This document shows positions 13,701 through 26,800 of a stretch of 64,000 bases of DNA, piece after piece. Location of the stretch: assembly GCA_024449915.1 (NCBI GenBank), contig JAMZAV010000007.1, positions 1,426,001-1,490,000 of the forward strand. Direction: 5' to 3'. Every line of letters begins with the position of its first letter. Position 1 is the first letter of the stretch. This DNA comes from Sweltsa coloradensis (taxonomy: Eukaryota; Arthropoda; Insecta; Plecoptera; Chloroperlidae). The notes under the pieces are model-generated. The model was not told the DNA's origin. It ran no database searches and saw only the letters and a program-made list of their open reading frames with translations. The position numbers were made by a program, and so were the translations under genes.

Positions 13701-15105
13701 AATCTTCTTCTGGTAAATTATATCGGCTATTGTGTGTGAAGGGATTCAGGAATTGTCGAATTAGCGTAATTGTTGGTTCGAAAATACACCTCGGATGTTT
13801 CGTGCGAATGGCTTATAGCTTTTAGCTCAGGCAAAGACATCACCCACGACCGCGCAAGAGAGCTAACACGAAGGTGGCTCAATCGCTTTTCAGTTGACGT
13901 CGTTGAGAAGGCTGGAAGTGTAACTTTTATTGGCAACGTGGATATCGCGATGCCAATATTTGGCAATGGGAACGCGTGTAGAATAAAATTGTAGAAAGTG
14001 AACTTTATTTGTATGTTGGTTATGGACGCAAGACGAGTAATTCCAGTGTTTTAGAAAGGGTTTCCTAAGGCACAAGCTTTCATGATCAATTATCAACCCC
14101 TACCTTGTCTATAAGTCAAACCAAGGAATATGTTTGTTACTAGTTCAATAATACGTGACATAAAGAACGCCCCATACACACGCAATATATGAATATAATC
14201 CGTATAAAATTTGAAAAATCTATATTCACAAAGGTAAGTTTTATAATAGCAAATGAAAACATTTTTATTCAACGATGATAATGATTAATATTTAAAAATG
14301 AATGATGTTGAGTGTTGATGTAATTATGGTTGTATGTCAAGTTCATGATTATGATTGTATGATTGCGAGTTGATTATGGGAACTGCAATGGAGATGGTAA
14401 TCACAAGAAAGCAATTGTATTTTAATACTTTAATACATACATTGTAAAGAAGTGAGATTAGCCGTTGATGGTTTCAGCAAATTTGTCTTTGTACGTCTAA
14501 AAAACTTTGCACTGTTGTTTCTGTATTTAAAACTATTTTTGATGAATGTTAAACAGCCTAATAAATGTGTATTTAACCAATTTCATTTCGTAAAATTCCC
14601 CAAAAATGTATACTATATCTAATTTCCCCCACCCCACCAATGAAAATAATTCTAAATAATTTGATGCTCGCATGTAATTTTTTGTTTGTTTATCGGTTTG
14701 TGTTTGTTCGATTTCAGCCAGATAACTACCCCGATCTTGATGAATTCTTCAGGAAATCACAATCCAGCTTACACCTGCCGCGTTTTCCCCAAGAATAATT
14801 TCTCACCGTGTTTCACTTCTACTATTATTTTTATTTTTCAAAAATTTCTTCGCTTAGTACAATCGTCGAGGCTGTACTCGATCTTTCAAAATATGTAAGA
14901 CTGTAACCCTTTATGGACATTTCGATTTTTTTCTGTAAAACAATCGAAGTTCTTCTAATGCGATTTGCACTTTCTTGCACTTATAAATTGCCAGTTAATT
15001 TTCAACTGTAAATACAATTTCGTTGCTAATAATTTAAACAATGTTATAACTAAAAACACAAGTAGCACATTGCAACCTTTTGTTGTTGCTTGGTATATCC
15101 GACAA

Positions 15106-15370
15106 CCGACAGTGTTGGCTCAATCGTTAAGCGCGAGACTCTGATTCGTGAGGTCGCGAGTTCGAATCCCGTTGAGCCCGGCAATCCTAACTGAAGGTTT
15201 TGTCCGAGCTTTTCCTCAGTCGTTAATGCGAATGCAAGATTGAGTCCTCTTAAAACAGCTCTCGTACATTCCTTTCCAAACTACCTTAACCCATAAAAAC
15301 CTAATTATAGTGACCTAAAGAGGGTCACACACCTTGCAGCGGGCATGCCAACAAAAGACTTAAAAATATA
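15106..15370 (+). repeat. tRNA-derived SINE
   Basis: The head can fold as a tRNA: GGCTCAA pairs with TTGAGCC, and there is a B box (GAGTTCGAATCCC). It is followed by a body (GGCAATCCTAACTGAAGG, TTTCCTCAGTCGTTAATGC, AAAGAGGGTCAC) and an A/T-rich tail near 15350. The body and tail show it is a SINE and not a tRNA gene. It shares head and body with the copy at 20575. Confidence 0.8.
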
Positions 15371-16112
15371 TAAAATATAATTATCATACAATCCTACTCT
15401 ACAACAATGCATGTACACCAACTTTCTTTACATGCCAACTAACACTATAATAACGGAATTATGAATACATGTCTGAGCGATGTATTTATGTTTACTTATA
15501 AAAAAAGGATATACCTGATATCAGACAAATATATCGTCCTCAATAAGCCCCCCCCCCCCGCTCCATTCCTTTCCCCATCGCGGTGTAGCCAATACAGCGT
15601 TTAGAAGTTAACTTTAGCTCTGGCGTAAAGAATGACTTCGTATTGAAGTAGAATACTTTTAGTTTTATTGTTTATAAATAATAATTGAAATCTGTAATAA
15701 TGATATGCTAATCAGTAATCATCACACAACGTGAGAAACACATTTTCGCGCGCCTCTAGTTGCGTACCCACATACATGCAGTATTGTAGCACAATCTGGG
15801 TATGAACCAATAAATCCAAAGCCACTATAAAATAATAAAAATAGCCAAGAGCGTTCGACTCTGCCATGCTCTCAGTCAATTCCGATACCGTATCGGCTTT
15901 GGTTTACGATCGGTCCAAGTGAAGGGATGCCATTGCGCGATCGTAAATCCGATCTGTTATGGTGGCAGTGGAAACATTGATACTAGAGTAAGATATGTCT
16001 TTACTTTTAGGGTCCAATGAGCCATGTTATGACATGGAACTGTTTAATTTGTGCACATAAAATTTAAATCTATATGCAGCTTTCAGAAGTGGGAAATATA
16101 CATATAATATTA
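15371..16112. other. Unassigned DNA
   Basis: Holds a run of 12 C at 15548-15559. No coding pattern. Confidence 0.5.
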
Positions 16113-16569
16113 TAGGACGCTTCGCAAACGCTTTTTCAGGCGCGTTGTTGGATGAGCATATTTTTTTTTTTTTACGAAAAAAGCGTAAAATTGTGATTTT
16201 CATGAGAAATTATTTTTCGGTTGCGCTCAAATTTCACACCAATATATTAATTCATAAAATTAAGGTTCTGTAAAAAAATCATTACAATCGGATAAAGCAT
16301 GTAGGTGTTATAAGTCAAAAAATGTTTTAAAAATCGAAAAAAATCGTAAAATTGCGATTTTCATGAGAAATAATTTTTTGATTGCGCTAAAAAAAAAGTG
16401 GCAGTTCTAAGTTCAGAAATTTCGAAGGCCTCCAGAAAATTTCATCGCAATTGGAGTGTCGGTTTAGCCGTAATCGTGTTTACAAACAGCCAAAAATACA
16501 AACAAAAAAAAACATTCCAGATTTTTTTCTCCAGTGTAGTGAAATGGAATCTTCGCTACGCTCATCCAA
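16113..16569 (-). mobile_element. Helitron-like non-autonomous element, third copy
   Basis: Minus-strand copy with 5' end TTGGATGAGCGTAGCGAAG at 16569 and a 3' end carrying GTTGTTGGATGAGC in inverse at about 16150. It shares the internal ~165-bp repeats and the CAGTTCTAAGTTCAGA block with the 8.2- and 54.9-kb copies. Shorter by internal deletion. Confidence 0.58.
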
Positions 16570-19500
16570 TAATGTACTTAGTGTTTCGGTTATAATATAT
16601 AATTCATATATTATATTATATTATTCATATCGTCCACGAAAATGTAAAAAAAAAAAAATTATATATAATTGATTTGACATTTGTGGTATGATTGAATACA
16701 TTTTGTTCTTCTAAAACAAAAATTTATAGAAATATATATGGCCGTTTGAATTGTAGAATGTACATACATAAATCAAATCAAATGAAAAATGTAATACTAT
16801 ATCTCTATACATTTGATTATACTTATTTGTTACATGCACCGGTGTACGGCAGTATCCCCAAATGTGAGAGCGAGGCTATATTTAAATCAACAGATTGTCC
16901 AAGAAACACAAACAAATAAAATCTCGTCAAGTAAAAAAAAAAAAAAAAACCCCAATGGCAGCAAAATAATGTTTTTTGTTTTACCAAAGTGAAAATTATG
17001 GATGTGTAGAATAACCTCCGGTCGAAAACCTTTTCGTTTTTGGTTTTAGCCTTTGGGCTCGTGCTTGTTGGTAAGGGTTGGAGACGAGGCTCGGGGTGGA
17101 GGGGGGTGGTATGATAGAGACCGACCGGCCAGCATTTCAATTATTCCTGACGATGACTACATGCCGTAATGCGAAACAAATGAATGTCACGTAGCGAAGA
17201 GCTCGTTAGGGGGTGGGGGTGGGGGGGGGGGGTAAACCACCCCCGGTCCAATCCTCGATTTAGCCTCCTCAGCGTTGAGTATACCCCCCTCATGGATATC
17301 AGATCTCACCACGTTAGATCACATTCCTTCAACACTCAAAACCTTAACACTCTCAACATTGCTCTATAAATTATTATTATTTCTCGGTAATCTGCGGCGT
17401 AAGAATGGTGAGATCGTTGAGGTAAGGCCCGGGTATTTGCGATCGGTCTGAATGTTCTCAACTAATTACAGAGCGTTGAGCTAGGCGCACAATTCCCCAG
17501 CTGAAAGCGGCATCACGTACTGGAAGTCTAATCCGAGGTTAGAGTGGTGTATTTTGATTTCGGGGCTCGTATCGTTGTAGTGGTATTACTGATGACAACG
17601 AGGTTCATAGGATTATGCAATAGGGTACACTCCAAAGTAATGTCTAACCCTATAACCACATGATTCCATTATACAAGAGGAAGGGGTTGTGAAAACTTAT
17701 TGTTACGCACTTTGTAATACAAAAATAAGGGGTGGAGTTTGTTTTTATTAGCGCCAAAATAAATATTAATTTATTTTAGAGTTTTTTAAATTGTAGCCGT
17801 AAAACTTCCATTTTTAGAAATACAATAAACAGTCAGTGGTGGTATAATAAGTGTGTATGTGTGGAATTATATTAGGATAACACACCGCAAACAAAATGTA
17901 ATAGTATTTTAATTGAAATATTTACAAAACAATTATGAAATAAAGTGGTGCAGATTCGTATATCCCCTTATAACAATGAAGTTACTCATATTAGTAACTT
18001 TTGCTTCACTGCATTTGAAATAATGTATTTAAACCATTATCTAATTTTAGGAATTCGACCCTGACGAACAAATCAAAACATTTCAAAGGTACCTTTTATA
18101 AGCTGCACATCTCACATGTTATACAAATAAAGTATATAAAGTGTGTATAGCATTGTGAGATGTGCTCTGTGTAGATATTAAAACTGCCATAACCGAGCTT
18201 ATCTCTAATACGCAATGGTTCTAGTATTATTATTAGTGTACAGCATGATTTGTATAATTTTTTAAAAGCAATATGTATACGTGCAAAACATGTTGATGGT
18301 TATTATTATTTATTATTTTTATTAATAATGTTTTACAAATTAAGGTTCACACTACACAATCATGGTGATCTTAAATTGTGAAGACGATCATCACCATAAC
18401 AAGTTATGTATGATTCCCTCATTACAACTATATAAAAATTACATAAATATATAATATAATATAGTCATAGGAAAAAATGAGAGTGGTATACAAATAAACA
18501 AAATGTTGTACTTATCACGATGTATAAAACACATTTTAAATTAATTTTTGGTGTTATATAGAAAAGTTCAAGTACTACAATGCTGAGCGTGATGATGCAA
18601 AATACAGTGTAAATCTATAACAATACCCACTAAAACGTTAATATTATTACTTTAATTAGTTTGGTGAATTGTTACCAATAAATTATTATCAAGTGTTTAA
18701 TCAAAGAACAGCAGTTTATATTCAAGAGTGTGTATATGCGTGTGTATATGTATACATGTTATGATGTGCCCGAGAGTCAATTGACAGCCATTGTGTTTCA
18801 CATGCGTTCATGTTTTAGAGGGGATGTGTACTGGTGTAGTACTCATTATTGCGAGCACAAATGAAAATCGTATTGGCCTGTATGACTTGCTTTGTTTTCC
18901 ACGGAGTTGAGCATGCAAGCACTTACTTAGTTAGGTGGCAGTCGTTCGAGAGCTTTTCATTGTATCAGGAGAGGAGACCATGGTGTTTCCATAATCTAAT
19001 GAAATAAGCACTCGTCCTCACTCCTCATGGGCTCGGCTCTGGGGTCGGGTTAGACAAGCGGCGCTGATGCCGCGAGGGGTGGGTGGGATGTACTAACTGC
19101 ATAAAGCCAAGCTTAATTAAAACATATTAGTACGGCGAGCCAGGAAAGCGCTACAACCACCAAGCAAAATGCTATTAGGGATGACAAATGACAAGAGCTA
19201 GGCACCAAGCGTTAGCTGATGTTATTCTGTTATTTTCCTGCGATTAAAACACAACAGAGCAATCTGTGGAGGAGTACTCGACTTCTGAAACCATTTGACG
19301 TGGGGCATAGCTGTAGCTGGCCCTGATGTCCAGGATTAGTTTATTTAATGCGCCATTGGTCACGGACTTTTAATGGCTGCGCACGATACCCAAGCTGCAT
19401 GGCCGACTGTATCTGCTGTTGCTTATAAAAATTAAAATTAAATGGAATTGTTTACACTGGTAAAATACGTAATCACGACTTCAAAAACCCCGTGGATTAT

Positions 19501-19779
19501 TCAAATGTTTTGGAAACATCAAGGGGGAGGGGGAAACGTGTTGTTTTGCAACTCGGCCTGAAATCGCTCAACGTTGGCACTCAGAGAACTCATTTGTGAA
19601 CAACCAATAAATTGCTCACAATTTTTTGTTTGATAATTGAACAATACGTCACGGCAATGGCAATGTTTCAAAGGATTCGTTACACTAAGGAAATAATGCG
19701 TTTTAGATACTTTTGAAAAGCAAGTACAAGTGTTTTGTGATTTCTGAAGCTAGTAGTAGCCTACGCATAATACATGTAT
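16570..19779. other. AT-rich DNA with the 18.1-kb hairpin
   Basis: A run of 12 G at 17221-17232 and the pre-miRNA-like hairpin are the only marks before a GC-richer, repeat-free stretch at 19000-19420, which could be conserved regulatory DNA. The 105-codon minus frame at 16823-17140 has no known domain. Confidence 0.45.
18104..18165 (+). ncRNA. Pre-miRNA-like hairpin (candidate)
   Basis: GCACATCTCACA and TGTGAGATGTGC form 12 perfect base pairs. After a 1-nt bulge TGTTATACA pairs with TGTATAGCA (one G-U), giving a 21-bp stem with an ~18-nt AT-rich loop, 62 nt in all. Size and near-perfect stem fit a compact miRNA precursor. It matches no miRNA I recognise, and an old palindromic element could look the same. 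Confidence 0.28.
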
Positions 19780-19905
19780 AAGATTGTATAGCTATGAGCT
19801 ACACCGGGTTCAATCCCCGGTGAAGCCAGTTCATATTTATTTTTTGTCAAAAATATTATTTTACCGGTGTCATAGACGCCTAATAAAAAACCAACAAACA
19901 ACAAC
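19780..19905 (+). repeat. tRNA-related repeat, second family
   Basis: B-box-like CCGGGTTCAATCCCCGGTG followed about 50 bp later by GTGTCATAGACGCCTA. The same order (B box, then TCATAGTCGCCTA) recurs at 52.3 kb. A short non-autonomous element; too degenerate for a tRNA gene. Confidence 0.5.
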
Positions 19906-20574
19906 ACAAATATAAACATAAATGTAGTTTTATTATAATTAAAAATCCTTGCGGGAAGATATTATTATTTTAACTTTCTTGGGCTGACATAATATTGTTC
20001 ATTCTTTAACAAAAAAAAAATACGGCTAGGTCTAAATAACATTTTAAATAATGATTATGGCAAAATTTAAAATGATGATGTGCAGATTTGTGATAATACC
20101 AAGTAATGACATAAAAAAAAAAATTCAAAAAAATATAAAATGCTCTGTCTAGGGGTTTTGATTTTCAATTTTCAATTTAAAAAAATGGGTTGAATAGTTC
20201 TAGGCGCTATTGGATAAATTAATGTAGTATAATTAATAAATTGAATGAACAAAAATCAATTGCGTCAATGTCGAGTATTTAAATAGTAATTAATGTTTAA
20301 GTATAGATAGAGGTAGATAGATGTGTCTTTATTTTGTTGTATTCAGTTATACATTATAGGCACATAGCCTAAAAAGTGAATAAATACCAAACAACAAAAC
20401 TGTCAAGGTTCAATAAAAATTACTAATACTGATTACTTAGTGACTTTACGTTCTAAACTATAGACATTTTCCGAATAAACCTTCATTTCATTAATTCTCC
20501 ACACACAACATTATTTCGCATACGCGCTTCAAGTCAAGATTTTCAACAGTTTTCCAACCAAATTGCAAAACGTA

Positions 20575-20822
20575 CCGACATTGTTGGCTCGAGCGTTAAG
20601 CGCGCGACTCTGATTCGGGAGGTCCCGGGTTCAAATCCCGTCGAGACCGGCAATCCTGACTGAAGGTTTCTTCCGAAGGTTTCCTCAGTCGTTAATGCAA
20701 ATGCAAGGGATTGAGTCCCCCTTCACAGTTGTCCTATCCGAAACATACCTAGTTCGACATCTGAAGAGGGGCATGAATTGATGCACCCTGGGCAGGCTTC
20801 CCACAAAAAATTATATATATAA
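20575..20822 (+). repeat. tRNA-derived SINE
   Basis: Second well-kept member of the family at 15106: tRNA-like head with CTCTGATTCGGGAGGTCCCG and B box GGGTTCAAATCCC, body GGCAATCCTGACTGAAGG and TTTCCTCAGTCGTTAATGC, then CTGAAGAGGGGC, and a tail ending in (TA)n. Confidence 0.8.
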
Positions 20823-23800
20823 ATTGCAAAACGTAAAAAAGGCAACAATGGCTAGAAAAATATTTTTCCCAGTGAGTTGCAACCAATCAGTATAATCACA
20901 AAATACTGTCAGTGATCTTACCGCATTATTAGTCTACTTCGGTGTTCTAAAAGTCTACTTAAAAATTAATTAAGCATAATTATTCGCCATTCAACGTCGT
21001 TTTGCGTTTGATCTTCGTATAACCTTAAACGTTTTGAATGTGCTGCCATATGTGTCATAAATCAGATTATATAGAGAGAATTTGGAAAAAATAATTGAAA
21101 TCTGTAAAACAATGCAGAAGAATAATTATACCTAGAACATAAACACATGCTAGAGGAAAGCGAAGACCTCAAAATACAAATATTTCACAAACCAAATATA
21201 AGAAGTACATTTCGGTTAGGTGCAACACAATGTCATGGGATAGTATTCTGTTGAACAGTCAGGGTAGTCTGCAGTGTATTATATCATCAATCTGTTACCG
21301 ATCTACAAAGGAATGGGTAGAAATATTTGCGCCAGACATTAGCCAAGCTTCCGTAATGCTGTGATTCTCAGTGTCAAAGGTTCCTCATGGGAAAGCCAGC
21401 ATCGTGCTCGCGGGACAACCTGGATGAAAGAGGAGGGGGGGGGGGGTATTCTCCCCGGCGGTCAAATAAACTACACCCCGAGACAGATTTCACGGCCAAT
21501 TACTCGTATAAATATCACGGTCTGTTTGCTGAACTTTGTGAATTAATTAAGAGTGGGGCGTCGTGGTCGTCTGTCCTTTGGCCTCAAGCGTTCGTAATAA
21601 ACGACTTAAAACAACACAGATTAAAGAGAATGATTGTTTTACAATCGTGTCAGTTTCAATGGGCGCTAAGCAAAAATAAATCATTGAGTGAATAAAATGT
21701 GTTTCAAAATTAAATTCGTGTACAGCCGGGACAAGATTAAATTAAGTATGACTGAAAACTTCTTGGAGTGTTTGGAGAACTCTAAATTCAATGGACAAGC
21801 AATTGTTTAAAATGATTTTTGAGTTTAAAAGTTTTATTTTTACCAATTAATAATTAAATATTTTTACAGGCGAAATGATCTTACTTCTTTTCAATGCGAA
21901 ACTAGGGAAAATGAATGAAAAGCTTGGCTCAACTTCTGTATCTCACAGCATTCACAGTCGAAGACTTTTAAAGGAAAGCTTGGCTGCTGTTTATTTTTAT
22001 TTTTACCAATTTTTGTTATTGTGGGGGTATATTATACTACGTCCTTAAAATTACTTATCTACCTGTGGTATTACTAGAACCACACTACAAACTTTCGTAA
22101 TGTAGGCTACACATGCTACAAACTACATGCACATTGAACACACCCGTTATCTCATGTGTGATGGGCAAGTTTTAGTTTTGATACGAATATAATAAATATA
22201 GTATAATATTTTAAATTTACTTGCATCTCATATATTACAAGTAAATTTACAACATCTCGGAATAAAATACATTGAGACCGGAATTATTCGCCTTATTATG
22301 CTTTTGTTTACTGTATACTTCGTGTTTACCGGCCAGGGAAAACATTCGTAGAGGACTGTTTTGCTTTTGACATGTTTTATTTGAAGTTCACTTCATAAAA
22401 TGTGTGTGTTCCGTGCACATTTGCTTGGTTAAGTGTACACGAGTTATTTGATGTTAATGATTTAAACACCGTTAGGTGCAGGGCCTATATATATTATTTT
22501 ATGAACTGCATTCGATCAATCAACTATTAAATTAAATATCATGCATAATTCTATTTTGATCGCATATCATGTCTTGTTCTAAGTATGCTGCATAAATGTG
22601 CACAACAAAACACTATTCAACCACGAGCAGTGATTGTTATTTATTCATTTTATTTAATTTTTTATGTACTGAGCAAAATACTGCTCAAAACTATATAGTA
22701 TTTATAAGTCAGTGATTCTTGAAACGTTAATCGCTCGCATCCAGTATGAATAACTTTCTACTGGTTACATACAAGGAAAGTCTAGAAATATTAATGAAAT
22801 TAATGTATTGAGTCGTGACCACTGAGAGCTATGAGTGTGTGGCATTGATATTTTGTATGCCTGCAGTTCAATTTTTATTAAGAACCCAGATTACACGAAA
22901 TTGATTCATTAAAACACATGTAATAAAAAAATATAGTTGTGTATGACTTTTCACTAGCATGACTGTGTTACGGAGAAAATCGATCGAATGTTGTAGTAAA
23001 TAAGGCACTGCATGGTCAGATATGAAAATCAGTTATGCAATCAGTTAAATCAGTAATGGGTAGATTCAAAATACGAATTTATTTTTTTATTTTTATTTCT
23101 AACATGTAAAGGCTTTTTATAAATTATTCGCAGTATTTTGATAAGAACACAATATTACCTTTCAAATATATTTTTTAACCAAACAATCTCCGATAAATAT
23201 GTCAGCTACAAAAAAAAGTTGCGAATTCCCCCAAAGAAACATAAGTAACAAAATTTATCAAAACCTAAATTATTATCATCGTCGGGAACCTATAAGCTGC
23301 ATATTTTTTTATAACATTCACCACAATCATTGGGCATATTATGTATGAAAACTTCAAGTATCATAATTGTGGTCAAGTTAGAATAATGTTGTTTGTTTAC
23401 AAAGTCCGTCCAATAATCTAGAATACTAATATACTAATCTCCTTGGACAATTCGTCTACTCCTAAAAAGCAAAGTTTAAGCATCAAGGTAATTGGTTCGG
23501 ATAATACGACACTGTGTTGGAAATCCCTTCAGGTGTACGACGGACTGGCGAATAATTAGTATAATAGGCGTCATAAAAAGTGCCCCCCATGCAAATCAAA
23601 ACGTACTTTTAGGTGTGGATCGCGAGACCGGAATAAATTATGATTCATGGACGGGGCACAACACTCGCAGTGAATTTCATTTGTTCGCCGGATCCTTCCC
23701 TGTAGAAAACCAGAATCCAGCTTTGAAATGTTTCATTCTATAAAGCAGAGCAACTGGAGATTAAAAACCCCGTCCCCCACCCCGAAATAAACTTCCAATT

Positions 23801-26800
23801 TAATTTGCTATAATGACTTGACTTGACTTTTATAAAGCACTACAGCGTTTATCTTCCAGTTTTTTATTATTTGTACAGAAATGTGAGTTTGAAAGTTTTT
23901 ATACAAGGCTAGATTCTATAAAGTGACATTTTCCTAATTTGAATACTGACAAATGCCGGTACACCTTGATCCAGAGGCTTTCACATTGTTCAAGTTCGGA
24001 ATCTAGTTGTGAGGAGCGCTCGAACAATCCCTTCCTTTAATGACGGCCATTTCTCACTTTAAAACTGTCTTTAAATCTCCAAAGAAGTCTTAACCCTAAT
24101 CTGTCTCGCACTGATCTTTCAAACCGACTTACTTAAATAGGGCGTCGGTTGTTATTGAAGTTTGGTCGCCATGAAATCTCTGTGTATGAGTCGTCGAAGG
24201 GAACTCCCAACTTGACGGTGGAAAAAGTGTTGGGGAATTTGTCACTTGTCACATTGGGCAGTGCAACAAAACCTGTGAGGACTGATTCACATGGCAGGGG
24301 TGAGATTATCGGCTTCTCATTGAAGAAGAGGGGTCGATGGTGTTGGCAAGTAGGCTAGCGTTCAACCTTGTTCAATGTACATAACATAGGTGTTGTGATA
24401 CAGGAGGTGATAGAATCGAGAAGAGAGATGAAGTGTTGTTGAAAGAGTATTTTTCTTACAATCGATTAATGATAGACAGTTGCATCTATCCAGGAACCGA
24501 TATGTGTATGGTGTGGGACTGGTTAACAACAAGACAGGCGTGGATGAGCCCCAACTATGTTATGACATTAGAACATATGAATAATAGAATAATATTAAGT
24601 TTTACTATTTTTGCTATTTAGACTGTTGGCTGAGCTCGAGAAATTTAAAAAAATTGCTAACTTTTGTTATTAACAGACCGTAAATATGCCACCAAACAGG
24701 TATAATTTGTAGTAATTTCGCAAGCTTGCGCAGGGGAAAAAAATAGAAATAGTAAAATGTGCTCTGTTAGCGACATGCGCTCATCCCTTGTTAATTAACA
24801 TCGTCCCAAATTCAAATTTTTTGGGTGAAAATTGGAGGTTGAAAAGTGGTCCAGACTGTATGTATGTGAATTTGCCGATCAAGCGAATTTTTAAATGGAC
24901 ATTTAACATTGTAAAAAAAATTGGCCCGAGCAATAAGGTAAAACAGTAAAAATCTTACATCTCAAGAAGCCAATGTTGAAAAACTCATCTTCTTTTAACA
25001 GTTGATCTTATAATAATTATCAATCTCTATCAAGACTAAAACCATGATCCTGATGAATGTGTAGTGCATCATACCAATAAATATTACCCTATTATATGTG
25101 TTACTAAATACTAATCCATCATTTAAAATCTTGTTGACATATTACATTATTACACGTTCTGTTCACATTTATGTTCGAAACCGCCAGACACAAATTCTAT
25201 ATAACTCCGCATCCAAACCTTCATCGTTTTAAAATAGCGTGTCAATAAAATAATAATCTTCGCCAATTCTTCAACCGATTATTTTTTATCTTTTTACATA
25301 AAATTATCTTCTTTATTTTTAAGTATTTAGGTGGCCTGATCATGGATTTACAAGACAACAGTTACTAAGTCCATGGCCTGTCATGGAGTTATAAATAGTA
25401 CTTGGCCTGATGATCTGATTTTTTAACCAAATATGCAACTTTTACCCAAACATTTCTCACTTTCGTATCCCAACCTCTTCATACCAAATCAATTTATCAA
25501 CATTACTTTCATTCCTCCAACGTAAGTTTAAATGTGATGCATGCAGTTGCCTAGTCTTAATAGAAAACATTGTACTCTCGACTGCTGACGGATTTATCGA
25601 GCCCCATATTTTCTTCTGCACCGCCTTCATCTTGCAGCTCGATCGGATCTCAGTTTCCACAGCCTGCTTAATAATCAGCAGACAAGAAGCTACGCCAATC
25701 TGAGCAGCATGCGGCGCGCGTTTATGAAATATTACTTCATTTTTTCCCTGTTTTATACTCCCCCTCCTCCTTCTCCCTCCTATTCTTTCTCTTCTCGTTT
25801 ATTAAAGCCATGCTATTGCCTTGGCGCTTCATCCCGTGGACTAATAATGACCCATCCCGCTGTATATTAATAAAAATGACTAACTTCGTAACATTTACTA
25901 CCTTGCACAAAAACATCGCAAACTTATAGTTTTGCTACTGACGTCCACACAATTTGTTGTATAATTAAGCGAGCAAGTAGGCATAAAAGTTCTAATAGAG
26001 CAATGCACAGATCAGTATTCCGAACTATTGGGTGTTTTAGCTTAGGGGTTTACAAGCAGACAAGGCTTGACATGAATATTATTCCACGCTTTTGGGTATC
26101 AGAATGCGACATTAACACGCTTACAACAGTTTGGTACTAAAAATTTATAACCTCGTTTATTGGAAATATGATAGGTCAAAGTACCTTTACCAAACAAGCA
26201 TTTCATTGCAAATCATGTAATAAAAAATACACAAATTGCTAACAGATGTAAAGGGGTATAATATATACAAACTCATTTGCTAAGAGCAGGGCCCGGGCAG
26301 TCAAGGTCCCGGGTTCAGTCCCCGGTAGAGCCCTTTTCATATAAAAATGTGAAGAATAGTTGGTTAACAATAGAGAATAAATTGCATTATTATGTACTAT
26401 GTGTGTCTATGTGAAAATACAAAATTGTAAATATATTATATGGCTTGTATAGTAGCAATATAGCTAAATAAAGTAAATGAATACAGACATCCCCATTGGT
26501 TAAGTCAGAGATAATTTTCCCGAATATAAGTGATGCATGTCAGAAAGAGGTCTACCGAATCACCATCTAAAATCAATTTGTGTACAAAAAATCAAATTCA
26601 CTTAAATTTAAGTGCCAGTATATCGGAAGTTTAGACTAAATTGGAAATAAGTATCCACATAAATAAATATTTGCTTGGCATTCTTTAAAGTCCATTGGGC
26701 GTTTAGGCCTACAGGTGTTCTTACTCCAAGACTACTACTTTTCACATGTTTTAGTAAACGCATTTCTATGCCCAATTCTATGCAAATATACAAATATTTG

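Larger units (their letters stand above)
8931..15105. other. AT-rich DNA, few landmarks
   Basis: Contains the CpG-rich island at 9460-9790, the hairpin at 10699-10746, a GC-richer stretch at 11640-11760 and another at 13790-13960 crossed by open frames on both strands without known domains. No gene supported. Confidence 0.5.

Noticed and set aside
15112..15180. Functional tRNA gene
   Set aside because: A tRNA-like fold is possible, but the sequence continues into a conserved SINE body and A/T tail shared with 20575.
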